A stretch of 64,000 bases of DNA, from positions 1 to 64,000 of the forward strand of contig JAFZXU010000011.1 in the NCBI GenBank assembly GCA_017616655.1, read 5' to 3'. This stretch comes from Bacteroidales bacterium (lineage in GTDB: Bacteria > Bacteroidota > Bacteroidia > Bacteroidales > UBA932). The notes under the pieces are model-generated. The model saw only the letters and a program-made list of their open reading frames with translations. It was not told the origin of the DNA and ran no database searches. Position 1 is the stretch's first letter, and every line of letters begins with the position of its first letter. A program made the translations under genes and the position numbers. Below, in pieces: positions 47,284 to 56,478 of this stretch.

Positions 47284-48192
47284 TTACGGGAGGAATCTCC
47301 GGATTTCGTTTTCGGGGAGGCGGAGGAGGGTGGAGAGTTGCCGGAAGGTGATGCGATACTTGCGTCGGAGATGATGTGCGAGTTGCAGTCGCTGCTTCGG
47401 CTCCAGAAGTCGCTGATTCTTTATGTTGAACAGTTCCAGGCAAGCTTCAGTGCATTTCTGACGGGCCTCCGTATCTTCGAGTACGATGCCTCTCTCATTG
47501 GCAATCCTCATCAGAATATCTTCCTCTTTCTTCCGGCTTCCGGATAGGAAAACACGATAACAATTATGGGTCTGGAAGATGCTTTCGAAGCGAGGGATGT
47601 CGATATAGTTCTGTGGCAAGATAATGTCCCCGCATAACTTCCAGCTGTCTGGAATAGTTAGAGAGCGGGAATGCAGGATTTCTCTTTTTCTCGTACCGGA
47701 TAACTCCTTGAACCGGATTTCAGGAACATAATTGCACGCCTTGTCATATGACCACAGGTGAACAGGACACGGGGGCCTGAAGTATAGCGATCCGCTGCCC
47801 CAGCGATAATCAAACGGCATAACCCGCTTACCGTCTTTCGTCGGTTGGATAATTGTGTAAGCTGCGACGTTTCTCAGATAGTCGAGGTCGTTGCCGATTG
47901 GATACAGCTCTCCGCCGGGCACGGCATTCTCGGTGTCTCTCCTGGAAGATGAGACATAATGCCTGTATGTTTTTTCGAACAACTCTTTGAACTTCGCACA
48001 TTCGGAAAGTTCTCCGAACAGCAGTATATGATAATGAGTGTCCTGGATTGAAAACGAAATTACAATGACATCACAGTTGGCTGCGGCCACGGCCAGGATA
48101 TTCATGGCTGCGATGAAATCCAACTCATTGGTAATGAAGTTTCTGGATTCTCTGCCGCTCGAGCAGAGGTGAAAGTACTGTTTCTCGTTCAT
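47284..48192 (-). CDS. REP-associated tyrosine transposase (RAYT, Y1/HUH type)
   Basis: 302 aa. N-terminal Y1 transposase domain with the HUH motif in FSIQDTHYHILLFGE and a likely catalytic Tyr in FEKTYRHYVSSS. The C-terminal helical part (residues about 190-300) ends with an HTH-like LRRKYRITFRQLSTLLRLPE. RAYTs are domesticated single-strand transposases that bind and cut REP palindromes. A 136-bp palindromic repeat lies on each side, which supports the match. Reverse-strand to both repeats. Confidence 0.85.
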   Translation of the reverse strand: MNEKQYFHLCSSGRESRNFITNELDFIAAMNILAVAAANCDVIVISFSIQDTHYHILLFGELSECAKFKELFEKTYRHYVSSSRRDTENAVPGGELYPIGNDLDYLRNVAAYTIIQPTKDGKRVMPFDYRWGSGSLYFRPPCPVHLWSYDKACNYVPEIRFKELSGTRKREILHSRSLTIPDSWKLCGDIILPQNYIDIPRFESIFQTHNCYRVFLSGSRKKEEDILMRIANERGIVLEDTEARQKCTEACLELFNIKNQRLLEPKQRLQLAHHLRRKYRITFRQLSTLLRLPENEIRRFLP

Positions 48193-48308
48193 CTTAATGT
48201 CTCGCGCCTCAATTCTCCGTCACCTTAGTTGATGGACGCAGTTGATTCGTTATCACAAATATAGTGATGCGCGAATCCAAAGTCAAGTATTTGTTGAAGA
48301 ATCATCAT

Positions 48309-48456
48309 CCCGGGAAAAATGGAGCAGGCCAGTGTGCCCCAGATATGCTTCTGAGAGGGGTTACTCTGCTCCACAGCCCGAAATAAGCCGATGGAGCAGG
48401 CCGACCTGCCCCAGAGTGCCACCCAAGGCCGATCCTCCTGCTCCATTTTTCCCGGG
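48309..48456. repeat. RAYT-associated palindromic repeat, copy 2
   Basis: Bounded by a perfect 20-bp inverted repeat, CCCGGGAAAAATGGAGCAGG (48309-48328) and its complement (48437-48456). Two internal TGGAGCAG/CTGCTCCA hairpins are joined by CAGCCCGAAATAAGCCGA. The 136-bp core (48318-48453) matches copy 1. Together with the gene's upstream region it fills the gap between the RAYT gene and trmO. Confidence 0.85.
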
Positions 48457-48507
48457 GAGCCAGCGGTGGAAAGGCAGAGCGGAGTCGGGCGGCAGGCGCC
48501 CCGGAGG

Positions 48508-49179
48508 CTATTCGCAGACGGTAATTGTGTCGGAGTCGGCGCGGAAGCGGATTTCGAGGCCGGCGTATTCGAGGGTGTAGATGCGGTCGGGGTCGTCGTG
48601 GTAGGCGGGGCGGGGATCCTGGGCGAGGATTTCGCGCAGGGCGGAGATCTGACGTTCGTCGAGCCTCTTGCCGAGGGCTACGGCGGCCTTCTCCGGAATC
48701 ACCACTTCTAGCAACTTATGTTTGTGTTCCCCCACGAAGCCGTCGCGGGCCTCGGGATGGGAATCGACTCCTGGCAGATATGGCTTGATGTCGTAGATCG
48801 GTGTGCCGTCCATCAGGTCGGCCCCGGAGACCGTCAGCACCGGACCGTCCGGAGTGTCGAACTCGATGGATTCCAGTTTAACGCAGGAGAGTCCGATGTG
48901 ATTCGGACGGAATGGGGAGCGGGTGGCGAAGACTCCCATCCTGCGGTTGCCGCCGAGCCTCGGCGGGCGCACCGTCGGCGACCACTCCTCACAATGACTT
49001 TCGGAGAAGTCCCAGATGAGCCAGATGTGCGAGAAGCCTTCGAGTCCTCGCAGCGCGTCGGGATTACGGAACTCCTGCTCGAAGATGATCTGGGATAAAA
49101 GCGACGGCGCAAGACCGGCCTGCCTGGGCAGCCCGAACTTGGTTTTCAGCGCGTTATGTATCGTCGCTATGGGCTTCAT
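48508..49179 (-). CDS. trmO: tRNA m6t6A37 methyltransferase TrmO
   Basis: 223 aa. TsaA/TrmO family: begins KPIATIHNALKTKFGLPRQA, then LEGFSHIWLIWDFSES, GVFATRSPFRPNHIGLSCVK, DGTPIYDIKPYLP. It methylates N6-threonylcarbamoyladenosine at position 37 of a threonine tRNA using SAM. The C-terminal part binds tRNA. Overlaps msrA by 4 bp. Confidence 0.93.
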   Translation of the reverse strand: MKPIATIHNALKTKFGLPRQAGLAPSLLSQIIFEQEFRNPDALRGLEGFSHIWLIWDFSESHCEEWSPTVRPPRLGGNRRMGVFATRSPFRPNHIGLSCVKLESIEFDTPDGPVLTVSGADLMDGTPIYDIKPYLPGVDSHPEARDGFVGEHKHKLLEVVIPEKAAVALGKRLDERQISALREILAQDPRPAYHDDPDRIYTLEYAGLEIRFRADSDTITVCE

Positions 49180-49691
49180 TTCTTGCCGAACTTGCGGGCC
49201 AGATCGAAAATGGCAGGGGTGAGGTGACAGTACCCGCCAGGGTTCTTGTCGAGATAATCCTGGTGGTAATCCTCCGCCCTGTAGAAGTTTTTCAGCGGCA
49301 GAAGTTCCACCGCCAGCGGCTGCCCGAGTTCGGCCTCCACGCGGGCGAATTCCGCCTTGATTCCCTCCAGCGGAGTGCCTGGAAGATAATAGACTCCGGT
49401 GCGGTAGCGCGTCCCTTCATCCTCTCCCTGACGGTTCAGGCTCAGGGGGTCTATCGCCTTGAAAAACAGTGCAGTAAGTTCTTCTGCCGAAACCTTCGAA
49501 GGGTCGAACTGCAGGTGCACCGTCTCGGCGTATCCGGTGGTGTCGGTATAGACTTCCTTATAGGTGGGATTCCCGGTGTTGCCGTTGGCGAAGCCCACCT
49601 CGGTGAAGGTGACTCCGTCGATCAGTTTGAAGAATTTTTCGGCGCCCCAGAAGCATCCTGCGGCGAAATAGAGGTCCTGGTTCGGGTTCAT
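49176..49691 (-). CDS. msrA: Peptide-methionine (S)-S-oxide reductase
   Basis: 171 aa. Active-site GCFWGAEKFF with the catalytic Cys, then GFANGNTGNPTYKEVYTDTT-type motif, YHQDYLDKNPGGYC at the end with a possible resolving Cys. Reduces methionine-S-sulfoxide in proteins. No MsrB domain is fused. No signal peptide, so cytoplasmic. Overlaps ldcA by 4 bp. Confidence 0.96.
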   Translation of the reverse strand: MNPNQDLYFAAGCFWGAEKFFKLIDGVTFTEVGFANGNTGNPTYKEVYTDTTGYAETVHLQFDPSKVSAEELTALFFKAIDPLSLNRQGEDEGTRYRTGVYYLPGTPLEGIKAEFARVEAELGQPLAVELLPLKNFYRAEDYHQDYLDKNPGGYCHLTPAIFDLARKFGKK

Positions 49692-50728
49692 AATTCAAAT
49701 GATATCTGTGCGCCTTCGGAAGTAACTTTAAGACGGGTCTCGGAGCCGATGGGAAGCGGCCAGTTCTCGCCGCCGTGACCTGCCGGGAATCCGCAGCAGA
49801 CGGGGATGCCGCGTCCCTTTAAATAGCTGGTCAGCAGCGCCTCGGCCGAGGGGTATTCGATGTCGGCCTTGCAGTCGGAGAAGTCGCCGAGTATGACGCC
49901 CTTGATCCTGTCGAATACTCCGCTGTTAATCAGGATGTTGAGCTGCCGGTCGAGGTTGTGGAAACTCTCGCCGACCTCCTCGATGAAGAGGATCAGATCG
50001 CCCTCGGCGGTGAAGTCGGCATCGGTGCCGAGAAGCGGCGCGAAGGTGCAGATGTTGCCGCCCACTAAGCGTCCTGTGGCGCTGCCGCTGATGTTGCAGG
50101 GGTGTGCGGGAACGGAGTAGGAGGGGACCTTGCCGCAGAGCAGTTCGCGCAGCATCACGCAGCTGGTGTCGGCGCCGTCGCAGGCCGCGATGTCGTTACC
50201 CATTATGCCGTGCACGGAGATGACGCCGGCGCGGGTCGCAAAGCCAAGCAGGGTGGTTATGTCGCTGTAGCCGATTATCCATTTCGGGTTGCGCGAAATC
50301 TCTTTCAGGGAGAGTTTGTCGATGAAATGTATCGCGCCGTAACCGCCTCTTTGGCAGATGATTGCCTTGATATCCGGATCCTCGAGAGCCCAGCGCAGGT
50401 CGGAGAGACGCTGCTCGACGGTGCCCGCATAGGCCTTCGCGTAGCGCTTGCCCACGTTGGGCCCCAGTACGGGCTGGAAACCCCATTGGCGCAGGATTTC
50501 GACATGCCTGTCGATTTTTGCCTTGTCGGTGGCGTAAGCAGGGGTGAGGACCGCGATCTTGTCGCCCGGCTTCAGGTATGCCGGCCTGGTCATCTCCGTG
50601 CCCGCTGCTTTTGCGCCTGCATCCCGATTCTCCGGGGACTTGAACGACATTGCGAATATGGCTCCTGCGGCAGCCATTGCGGCGGTGACGATAGCCGCCT
50701 TCCTGAATAGTGCAGATCCGTTTTTCAT
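49688..50728 (-). CDS. LD-carboxypeptidase (peptidase S66)
   Basis: 346 aa from the ATG at 50728, preceded by AGGAAC; a start at 50758 would lack this. An N-terminal hydrophobic segment (AAIVTAAMAAAGAIFAM) suggests export or membrane anchoring. Peptidase S66 features: LKPGDKIAVLTPA, AIICQRGGYGAIHFIDKL, the nucleophile region IGYSDITTLLGFA, and GGNICTFAPLLGT, FIEEVGESFHNLDR. Trims L,D-tetrapeptides in peptidoglycan recycling. First gene of ldcA-msrA-trmO. Confidence 0.9.
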   Translation of the reverse strand: MKNGSALFRKAAIVTAAMAAAGAIFAMSFKSPENRDAGAKAAGTEMTRPAYLKPGDKIAVLTPAYATDKAKIDRHVEILRQWGFQPVLGPNVGKRYAKAYAGTVEQRLSDLRWALEDPDIKAIICQRGGYGAIHFIDKLSLKEISRNPKWIIGYSDITTLLGFATRAGVISVHGIMGNDIAACDGADTSCVMLRELLCGKVPSYSVPAHPCNISGSATGRLVGGNICTFAPLLGTDADFTAEGDLILFIEEVGESFHNLDRQLNILINSGVFDRIKGVILGDFSDCKADIEYPSAEALLTSYLKGRGIPVCCGFPAGHGGENWPLPIGSETRLKVTSEGAQISFEL

Positions 50729-50784
50729 CTCGTGTTCCTTTCTCTTGCAAATATACATTATTAATCTAATAATTCAGAATAACC

Positions 50785-50898
50785 CTTGCTCCGGCTGATA
50801 AAGCGGAAGACATACCTGTTTAGGGAGGATTTGATTCGCAGCAGGCGAGACTCTACGTCCTCCCGCACAGGTATGCTTCCGCGCGAGGGAGGAGCAAG
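50785..50898. repeat. Long imperfect palindrome upstream of glnA
   Basis: 114 bp folding back on itself: CTTGCTCC pairs with GGAGCAAG, GCGGAAGACATACCTGT with ACAGGTATGCTTCCGC (one bulge), and GGGAGGA with TCCTCCC. Lies between divergent ldcA and glnA. It may be a REP-like element or a structured leader or small RNA. Confidence 0.65.
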
Positions 50899-50945
50899 TC
50901 TTCAACTATTTATTATCCATAATCCACATATTGAGTTTAATTTCA

Positions 50946-50953
50946 TATCTTTG
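50946..50953 (+). promoter_or_regulatory. -7 element of the glnA promoter
   Basis: TATCTTTG, a perfect TAnnTTTG match, 72 bp before the glnA ATG in an A+T-rich stretch. No clear -33 box. Confidence 0.5.
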
Positions 50954-51025
50954 CTCCCCCTGTTCGGAAATCGGATAAGGAGAATTAACTCAAAACGCGT
51001 TTTTTATTAAGAAACATATACTGAT

Positions 51026-52540
51026 ATGAATCCCAAGATAGCACTGAACCCCAACCTGGTGGTCGCGGCTCTCGGTAAGGAGCCCAAGGATTTCACCCGC
51101 GAAGACATCATCCGTTACGTCACTGAGAACGGCATCAAGATGTTCAACTTCATGTATCCCGCCGAGGATGGCAGGATCAAGACCCTGAACTTCATGATCA
51201 ACAACCTCAACTACCTCGAGAACATTCTCTCCGAGGGCGAGCGGGTCGACGGTTCGAGCGTCTTCCCCTCCTTCGTGGAGCCTGGCAACAGCGACCTCTA
51301 TCTGCTGCCGCGCTACAGGACCGCATTCGTCGATCCCTTCGCGCAGATACCCACCCTATCGATGCTCTGCAGCTTCTTCGACAAGGACGGCGAGCCCTTC
51401 GGCTGCTCCCCCTACCAGACCCTGCTGAGGGCTGAGGAGGTTTTCAACCGCAGCACCGGAATGACCTTCGAGGCTATGGGAGAGCTTGAGTATTACGTGA
51501 TTATGGACGACGAACCCTGCTTCCCCGCCACCGACCAGCGCGGCTATCACGAGTCCGAGCCCTTCGCGAAACTCAACACTTTCCGCACCGAGTGCATGGA
51601 GTACATCGCCCAGACCGGCGGCCAGATCAAGTACGGCCACAGTGAGGTGGGCAACTTCACCCTGGACGGCAAGATCTACGAGCAGAACGAGGTGGAATTC
51701 CTCCCCAATCCCGTGGAGACCGCGGCCGACCAGCTGGTGCTGGCGAAGTGGGTGATCCGCAATCTTGCATACCGTTACGGCTACGACGTCTCCTTCGCCC
51801 CCAAGATCACCGTGGGCAAGGCAGGCTCCGGAATGCATATCCATATGCGCCTGATGCGCGACGGCCAGAACGTCACCCTCGGTCCCGACGGACGCCTCTC
51901 CGACGAGGCCCGCCGCGCCATCGCGGGAATGATGAAGATGGCTCCCTCCATCACAGCCTTCGGCAACAAGAATCCCACATCCTACTTCCGCCTGGTGCCT
52001 CACCAGGAGGCTCCGACCAACGTCTGCTGGGGCGACTGCAACCGCTCTGTGCTGGTCCGAGTTCCCCTCGGCTGGTCCACCGGCAAGGATATGTGCGCTT
52101 CGGCAAATCCCGGACAGCACGCCCTCAAGCTCGACACCAAGTCGCGCCAGACCTTCGAGATGCGTTCCCCGGACTGCTCGGCGGATATCTATCAGCTGAT
52201 GGCAAGCCTCTGCGTAGCAGCACGTTACGGACTCGAGATGCCAAAGGAAGAGGCTCTCAGGATAGCGCAGGAAACCTATGTGGACCTCGACATCCACAAG
52301 CCGGAGAATGCTGGCCGCCTCGCCACCCTCGACTCCCTGCCGGTATGCTGCTCGGAGTCGGCAGACTGCCTTGCCGCCGTCCGCGAAGTCTATGAGTCAG
52401 AAGACGTCTTCCAGCCCAAGATGATAGACGGTATCATCAAGGCGCTAAAGACCTTCCACGACAAGGATCTGCACGAGCGCGCTAAGGCCGACAAGAACCT
52501 TATGCGCTCCCTCGTGGAGAGGTATTTCTACTGCGGATAG
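51026..52540 (+). CDS. glnA: Glutamine synthetase, type I family
   Basis: 504 aa. ATP-dependent ammonia assimilation into glutamine. Beta-grasp N-terminus (GIKMFNFMYPAEDGRIKTLN), catalytic-core signatures GELEYYVIMD, HSEVGNFTLDGKIYEQNEVE, GKAGSGMHIHMRL, NPTSYFRLVPHQEAPTNVCW and RVPLGW. Length and order fit the GSI-type found in Bacteroidota. A terminator follows the stop, so it is monocistronic. Confidence 0.92.
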   Translation: MNPKIALNPNLVVAALGKEPKDFTREDIIRYVTENGIKMFNFMYPAEDGRIKTLNFMINNLNYLENILSEGERVDGSSVFPSFVEPGNSDLYLLPRYRTAFVDPFAQIPTLSMLCSFFDKDGEPFGCSPYQTLLRAEEVFNRSTGMTFEAMGELEYYVIMDDEPCFPATDQRGYHESEPFAKLNTFRTECMEYIAQTGGQIKYGHSEVGNFTLDGKIYEQNEVEFLPNPVETAADQLVLAKWVIRNLAYRYGYDVSFAPKITVGKAGSGMHIHMRLMRDGQNVTLGPDGRLSDEARRAIAGMMKMAPSITAFGNKNPTSYFRLVPHQEAPTNVCWGDCNRSVLVRVPLGWSTGKDMCASANPGQHALKLDTKSRQTFEMRSPDCSADIYQLMASLCVAARYGLEMPKEEALRIAQETYVDLDIHKPENAGRLATLDSLPVCCSESADCLAAVREVYESEDVFQPKMIDGIIKALKTFHDKDLHERAKADKNLMRSLVERYFYCG

Positions 52541-52563
52541 CATTCCGAAGAGAATCTGAAAAT

Positions 52564-52597
52564 GCCGCCGGTCCATCTGGATTGGCGGCTATTTTTT
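52564..52597 (+). terminator. Rho-independent terminator after glnA
   Basis: GCCGCC (52564-52569) pairs with GGCGGC (52584-52589), with an inner TCCA/TGGA stem, followed by A and six T (52592-52597). Confidence 0.8.
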
Positions 52598-52612
52598 GTA
52601 TATTTGCAAGAT

Positions 52613-52963
52613 ATGAAACGAGATTATTTCGAAGGCGTGGACGTGGCGGTCACGGTCTGCGCCAAGGACGGCATCATACTGGATATGAATGCCAAGTCCG
52701 TAAAGACATTCATCAAGCCGGGAATGAAGGAAATCATAGGCGACAACGTGCTTGACTGCCATCCCGAGCCTGCCCGCTCGATGTTGGCCGATATGCTGGA
52801 GAACCCCCGCACCTACGCATACACGATTGAGAAAGAGGGGGTTAAGAAACTCATCTACCAGACTCCATGGTATGAAGACGGGGAGTATGCCGGATTCGTG
52901 GAGCTGTCTATGGCCCTGCCGGAGGTGATGCCGCACCGCATCCGCAAACCGAAGAACGAATAA
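52613..52963 (+). CDS. Single PAS-domain protein
   Basis: 116 aa from the ATG at 52613 (MKRDYFEGVDVAVTVC); the upstream extension would run through the terminator. One PAS fold: VTVCAKDGIILDMNAKSVKT, MKEIIGDNVLDCHPEPARSM, YAGFVELSMALPEVMPH. No kinase or other output. Stand-alone PAS proteins bind small ligands or sense redox state. A TATATTTG -7-like box lies at 52599-52606. Confidence 0.82.
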   Translation: MKRDYFEGVDVAVTVCAKDGIILDMNAKSVKTFIKPGMKEIIGDNVLDCHPEPARSMLADMLENPRTYAYTIEKEGVKKLIYQTPWYEDGEYAGFVELSMALPEVMPHRIRKPKNE

Positions 52964-52981
52964 TCAATACATTTATAAGAA

Positions 52982-53959
52982 ATGAAACGAGTAGCGTTTT
53001 TAATCCTGGCTGCCTTCATGGCCTTCTCCTGCGCTCCTAAGCAGGATGGGACCAAGGCGCCCGTCAAATTCATCATCGAAACCGATATGGGCAACGACAT
53101 CGACGATGCCCTTGCCCTGACGATCGCCCTCCGCGCCGTGGATGAGGGGACGGCCGAACTGCTCGCCGTGGGATGCCACAAGCAGAGCGCTTCGCCCGCC
53201 GCTTTCTGCGACGCCGTCTGCACTTATTACGGTCATCCCGGCATTCCCGCCGCAATGAGCCTCACACCTGTCAAGGAAACCTCCGATTATGTGGACTACA
53301 CCGTCGTGGAGAAGGATTTTCCCAAGAGCGATACCGAATATCCCGAGCCGGTGGCACTCTACCGCAGGATCCTTTCTGAGCAGCCCGACCATTCGGTGAC
53401 CTTCATCAGCCTCGGATTCGGCACGACTCTCGCCCAGTTGCTGGAGAGCGGACCGGATGACATTTCGCCCCTCAGCGGTGTGGACCTTGTGGCGAAGAAG
53501 ACAGTCGGCCTCTCTGTGATGTGCGGCAGCTACGGCTCCAAGGCCACCAAGATTGCAGAGTACAATGTCAGGAACGACATTCCCGCGATGAAGACGGTCT
53601 TCGAGAAGTGGCCCACCAAGATATGGCAGAATCCCGGCGAGATAGGTGAGGCGGTACTCTATCCGTGCGAGCTCATAGAAAAGAATCTGGGTTACGACAC
53701 CCCCAACCCCGTTGCCGAGGCCTACAAACTCTATATGTCGATGCCCTACTTCCGCCAGTGCTGGGACCTGCTGAGCGTGCTCTATCCGCTCCGCCCCGAA
53801 CTCTTCACCGAGAGCGTGCCCGGCACCGTTACGGTGGATGACGAAGGCTACACCTGGTTCACCCCATCGGAGAATGGCCTGCACATCGTGCTGAGCGCCA
53901 CCCTCGACCAGCCCCAGGCTATGGTGGACGCCATAACTGAGATGACCTATAAGAAATAA
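52982..53959 (+). CDS. Nucleoside hydrolase-like lipoprotein
   Basis: 325 aa, lipobox FMAFSCAP with Cys17, so exported and lipidated. Inosine-uridine nucleoside hydrolase fold: the Ca2+ and substrate Asp cluster in FIIETDMGNDIDDALALTIA, CTYYGHPGIPAAMSL and a C-terminal Asp/His region (WDLLSVLYPLRPELF). It would split nucleosides to base and ribose outside the inner membrane (inference). Its stop overlaps the start of the next gene (TAATG), which contains a second copy of this domain. Confidence 0.85.
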   Translation: MKRVAFLILAAFMAFSCAPKQDGTKAPVKFIIETDMGNDIDDALALTIALRAVDEGTAELLAVGCHKQSASPAAFCDAVCTYYGHPGIPAAMSLTPVKETSDYVDYTVVEKDFPKSDTEYPEPVALYRRILSEQPDHSVTFISLGFGTTLAQLLESGPDDISPLSGVDLVAKKTVGLSVMCGSYGSKATKIAEYNVRNDIPAMKTVFEKWPTKIWQNPGEIGEAVLYPCELIEKNLGYDTPNPVAEAYKLYMSMPYFRQCWDLLSVLYPLRPELFTESVPGTVTVDDEGYTWFTPSENGLHIVLSATLDQPQAMVDAITEMTYKK

Positions 53960-56478
53960 TGATAAACCGGATAATTATAGTCCTGGCATCCGTCACCACT
54001 ATGCTGACGGCATGCCATGTCGTGGAACTCTCCCCCGATTCACCGGGAAAGAACGGGGAGTTCCGCGGTGTGATTGCTGACGTACCAACCCGCACTTCAC
54101 TCAAGGCTGACGGCGACATCTGGCACGTCAACTGGACAGAAGGCGAGAAGATTGTCATCAACGGCATCGCTTACAAGGCGGCAGAGGGCGGAAGCGCCAG
54201 CACCTGGTTCGTGAAGGAGGGCGCTGCTGAAACCCCCTCCGCGCCTTATACCGCCTATTCACGTGAAATGCTGCTCAAAGGGCTGCCCGCGGTGCAAGAG
54301 TATGTCCCCGGCAACGTGCAGTTCATACCGATGATGGCCGCTTCCGACAATACTACGCTGCAGTTCAAGAACCTCTGCGCGATTCTCAAGCTGAACATAA
54401 CGACTGCGGCTCCGGACGCCGTTGTCAAGCGTATAGAACTCAAAGCGGATCAGGGACTCAGCGACGCATTCACTGTCACTGACGACGCGGCCGTGGTCAG
54501 CGGCACCGGTGGGGTGGCGCTCAACTGTTCGGAGGGCGCTGCGATCGGCACCGAGCCGGTTCCATTTTTCATCTCGGTTCCCGCCAATACCTACACCGGA
54601 TTCTCCATCAGGCTGGTGCTGACCGACGGCCGTACCCAGACATTGAAACTCAAGGAGGGATCTTCCTTCAAGACCGAGCGTTCGAAGGTGTACGAGTCGG
54701 ATTTCGCCTTCAACAATTTCACTCCGATGGAGGTGCCTGAGGGCAAGGCAACACTGGCTGCGGGTCAGACCTTCAATGCCTCCATCAAGCAGATGGCCAA
54801 AGAGGGGGCCAAGTATTCCGACAGTGATTATGCTATAACCAGAATTATCTTCTCAGCCTGCGATCCTTCGACGGAAGGGGAGGTGGTCAGCAAATCCAAT
54901 TCCGACGTTCCCGTTTATGCTTCGTTCGATCCCGTTTCGGGAGTGATGACAATCTCGACCGCGGCTGATAAAATCTGTCTCGGTGCCAATTCCAGCTATA
55001 TGTTCGCCTATCTGAGGGCGCTTGAGGCCATGGATAATACCGGGCTGCTCAATACTGACAGCTGCACCGATATGAGCTATATGTTCAGGGCCTCCTTCTG
55101 TGACGGTTCCGGCAAACTCGACCTCTCCGACTTCAACGTCTCCAAGGTGACCACTTTTGCATATATGTTTTACGACAATCTGGCGAGCGAACTGGACCTC
55201 AGTACCTGGGATACCGGAAAGGCCACCAGTATGTCCTATATGCTGCAGTATTGCAAGAACCTCGGAGTGCTCCGCCTTAGTGACAAGTTCAGGTTCCCCA
55301 GTACCACCACCAATCCCGCCAATTTCATGGCAGGTCGGAAGGCCGGAGCCTTTACCGTGAGGACGGGTACGACTCCCGGCGCGCTGACCATCTACTGCAC
55401 CCAGGATGTCGCCGACTGGCTGGCTACCACCACGCTGCGCTTCATCCACGACGGCTCGCCGACCGGACTCCCGATCCCCATCCGTTTCATCGACAGCCAT
55501 ACCGGGGCGGAACTGAGCGTTACATGGTCTCCCTCTTTCCCGGAGCGCACGCCGCACGACAAGATCAGGTATATTATCGAGACCGATATGGGCAACGATA
55601 TCGACGATGCGCTCGCACTGGCATTGGCGCTCCGCGCGGTGAATGTGGGAGAGGCCGAGATATTGGCAATCGGATGCCACAAGAAGAGCACCACGCCCGC
55701 CGCATACTGCGACGCCGTATGCACCTGGTACGGCCATCCGGAAATCCCCGTAGCTATGAGCCTCACCCCGGTTCAGGAGACCTCCGACTATGTGGATTAC
55801 ACCAAGGTGGAGAAGGATTTTGCAAAGAGTTCGACCGAGTATGCGGAGCCTGTGGCGCTCTACCGCAGGATACTGGCCGCGCAGCCCGACAGCTCCGTGA
55901 CATTCGTCAGCCTCGGATTCGCCACCACGATAGCACAGCTGCTTGAGAGCGGCCCGGACGAGTATTCCCCGCTGACCGGTGTTGAACTCGTCGCGAAGAA
56001 GACCACAGGCCTTTCGGTTATGTGCGGCAACAACGGTTCCAGCGGCTCGGAGTACAATGTCAAGAACGACATTCCCGCTATGAAGAAGGTGTTCGAGAGC
56101 TGGCCCACCGTCATCTGGCAGAATCCCGCCCCTCTGGGAGGCAGCGTCACCTATCCCGGCGCATTAATCAACCTGAATCTGGGATTCGACGGCCCCAACC
56201 CCGTTGTGGAGGCCTATAAGATATACAAGACGATGACCTACGACCGCTCCTCGTGGGATATCATCAGCGTGCTCTTCCCGCTCTATCCGGAACTCTTCGA
56301 CACCGGCGCTCCCGGTACTGTGACTGTAAGTGACGCCGGAGTTACAAGGTTTACGGCTGACGAAGGCGGAAAACACTATGTGCTCGGCACCACAGCATCC
56401 CAGGGCACCGGCGGTATCCTTGCCAAGATAATGGAGCTGACCTATCGTAAGCGTTGGCCGACGGTGGAGAATTATTAG
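53959..56478 (+). CDS. Lipoprotein fusing fimbrillin-like, DUF285 and nucleoside hydrolase domains
   Basis: 839 aa, lipobox TMLTAC with Cys19. Residues about 30-260 resemble the fimbrillin/Mfa-like N-terminal fold (FRGVIADVPTRTSLKADG, WTEGEKIVINGIAYKA). About 350-480 contain DUF285/BspA-like repeats (CTDMSYMFRASF, VSKVTTFAYMF, TGKATSMSYMLQYC). From about 534 to the end is a nucleoside hydrolase very close to the preceding gene (YIIETDMGNDIDDALALALA). So a surface-adhesin scaffold carries a purine/pyrimidine salvage-type enzyme. The tandem order suggests domain duplication. Ends in a 4-bp convergent overlap with lpxB. Confidence 0.8.
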   Translation: MINRIIIVLASVTTMLTACHVVELSPDSPGKNGEFRGVIADVPTRTSLKADGDIWHVNWTEGEKIVINGIAYKAAEGGSASTWFVKEGAAETPSAPYTAYSREMLLKGLPAVQEYVPGNVQFIPMMAASDNTTLQFKNLCAILKLNITTAAPDAVVKRIELKADQGLSDAFTVTDDAAVVSGTGGVALNCSEGAAIGTEPVPFFISVPANTYTGFSIRLVLTDGRTQTLKLKEGSSFKTERSKVYESDFAFNNFTPMEVPEGKATLAAGQTFNASIKQMAKEGAKYSDSDYAITRIIFSACDPSTEGEVVSKSNSDVPVYASFDPVSGVMTISTAADKICLGANSSYMFAYLRALEAMDNTGLLNTDSCTDMSYMFRASFCDGSGKLDLSDFNVSKVTTFAYMFYDNLASELDLSTWDTGKATSMSYMLQYCKNLGVLRLSDKFRFPSTTTNPANFMAGRKAGAFTVRTGTTPGALTIYCTQDVADWLATTTLRFIHDGSPTGLPIPIRFIDSHTGAELSVTWSPSFPERTPHDKIRYIIETDMGNDIDDALALALALRAVNVGEAEILAIGCHKKSTTPAAYCDAVCTWYGHPEIPVAMSLTPVQETSDYVDYTKVEKDFAKSSTEYAEPVALYRRILAAQPDSSVTFVSLGFATTIAQLLESGPDEYSPLTGVELVAKKTTGLSVMCGNNGSSGSEYNVKNDIPAMKKVFESWPTVIWQNPAPLGGSVTYPGALINLNLGFDGPNPVVEAYKIYKTMTYDRSSWDIISVLFPLYPELFDTGAPGTVTVSDAGVTRFTADEGGKHYVLGTTASQGTGGILAKIMELTYRKRWPTVENY

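Noticed and set aside
47030..47443. 137-codon minus-strand frame across the RAYT repeat
   Set aside because: Its sequence is the translation of the palindromic repeat and part of the transposase gene in another frame.
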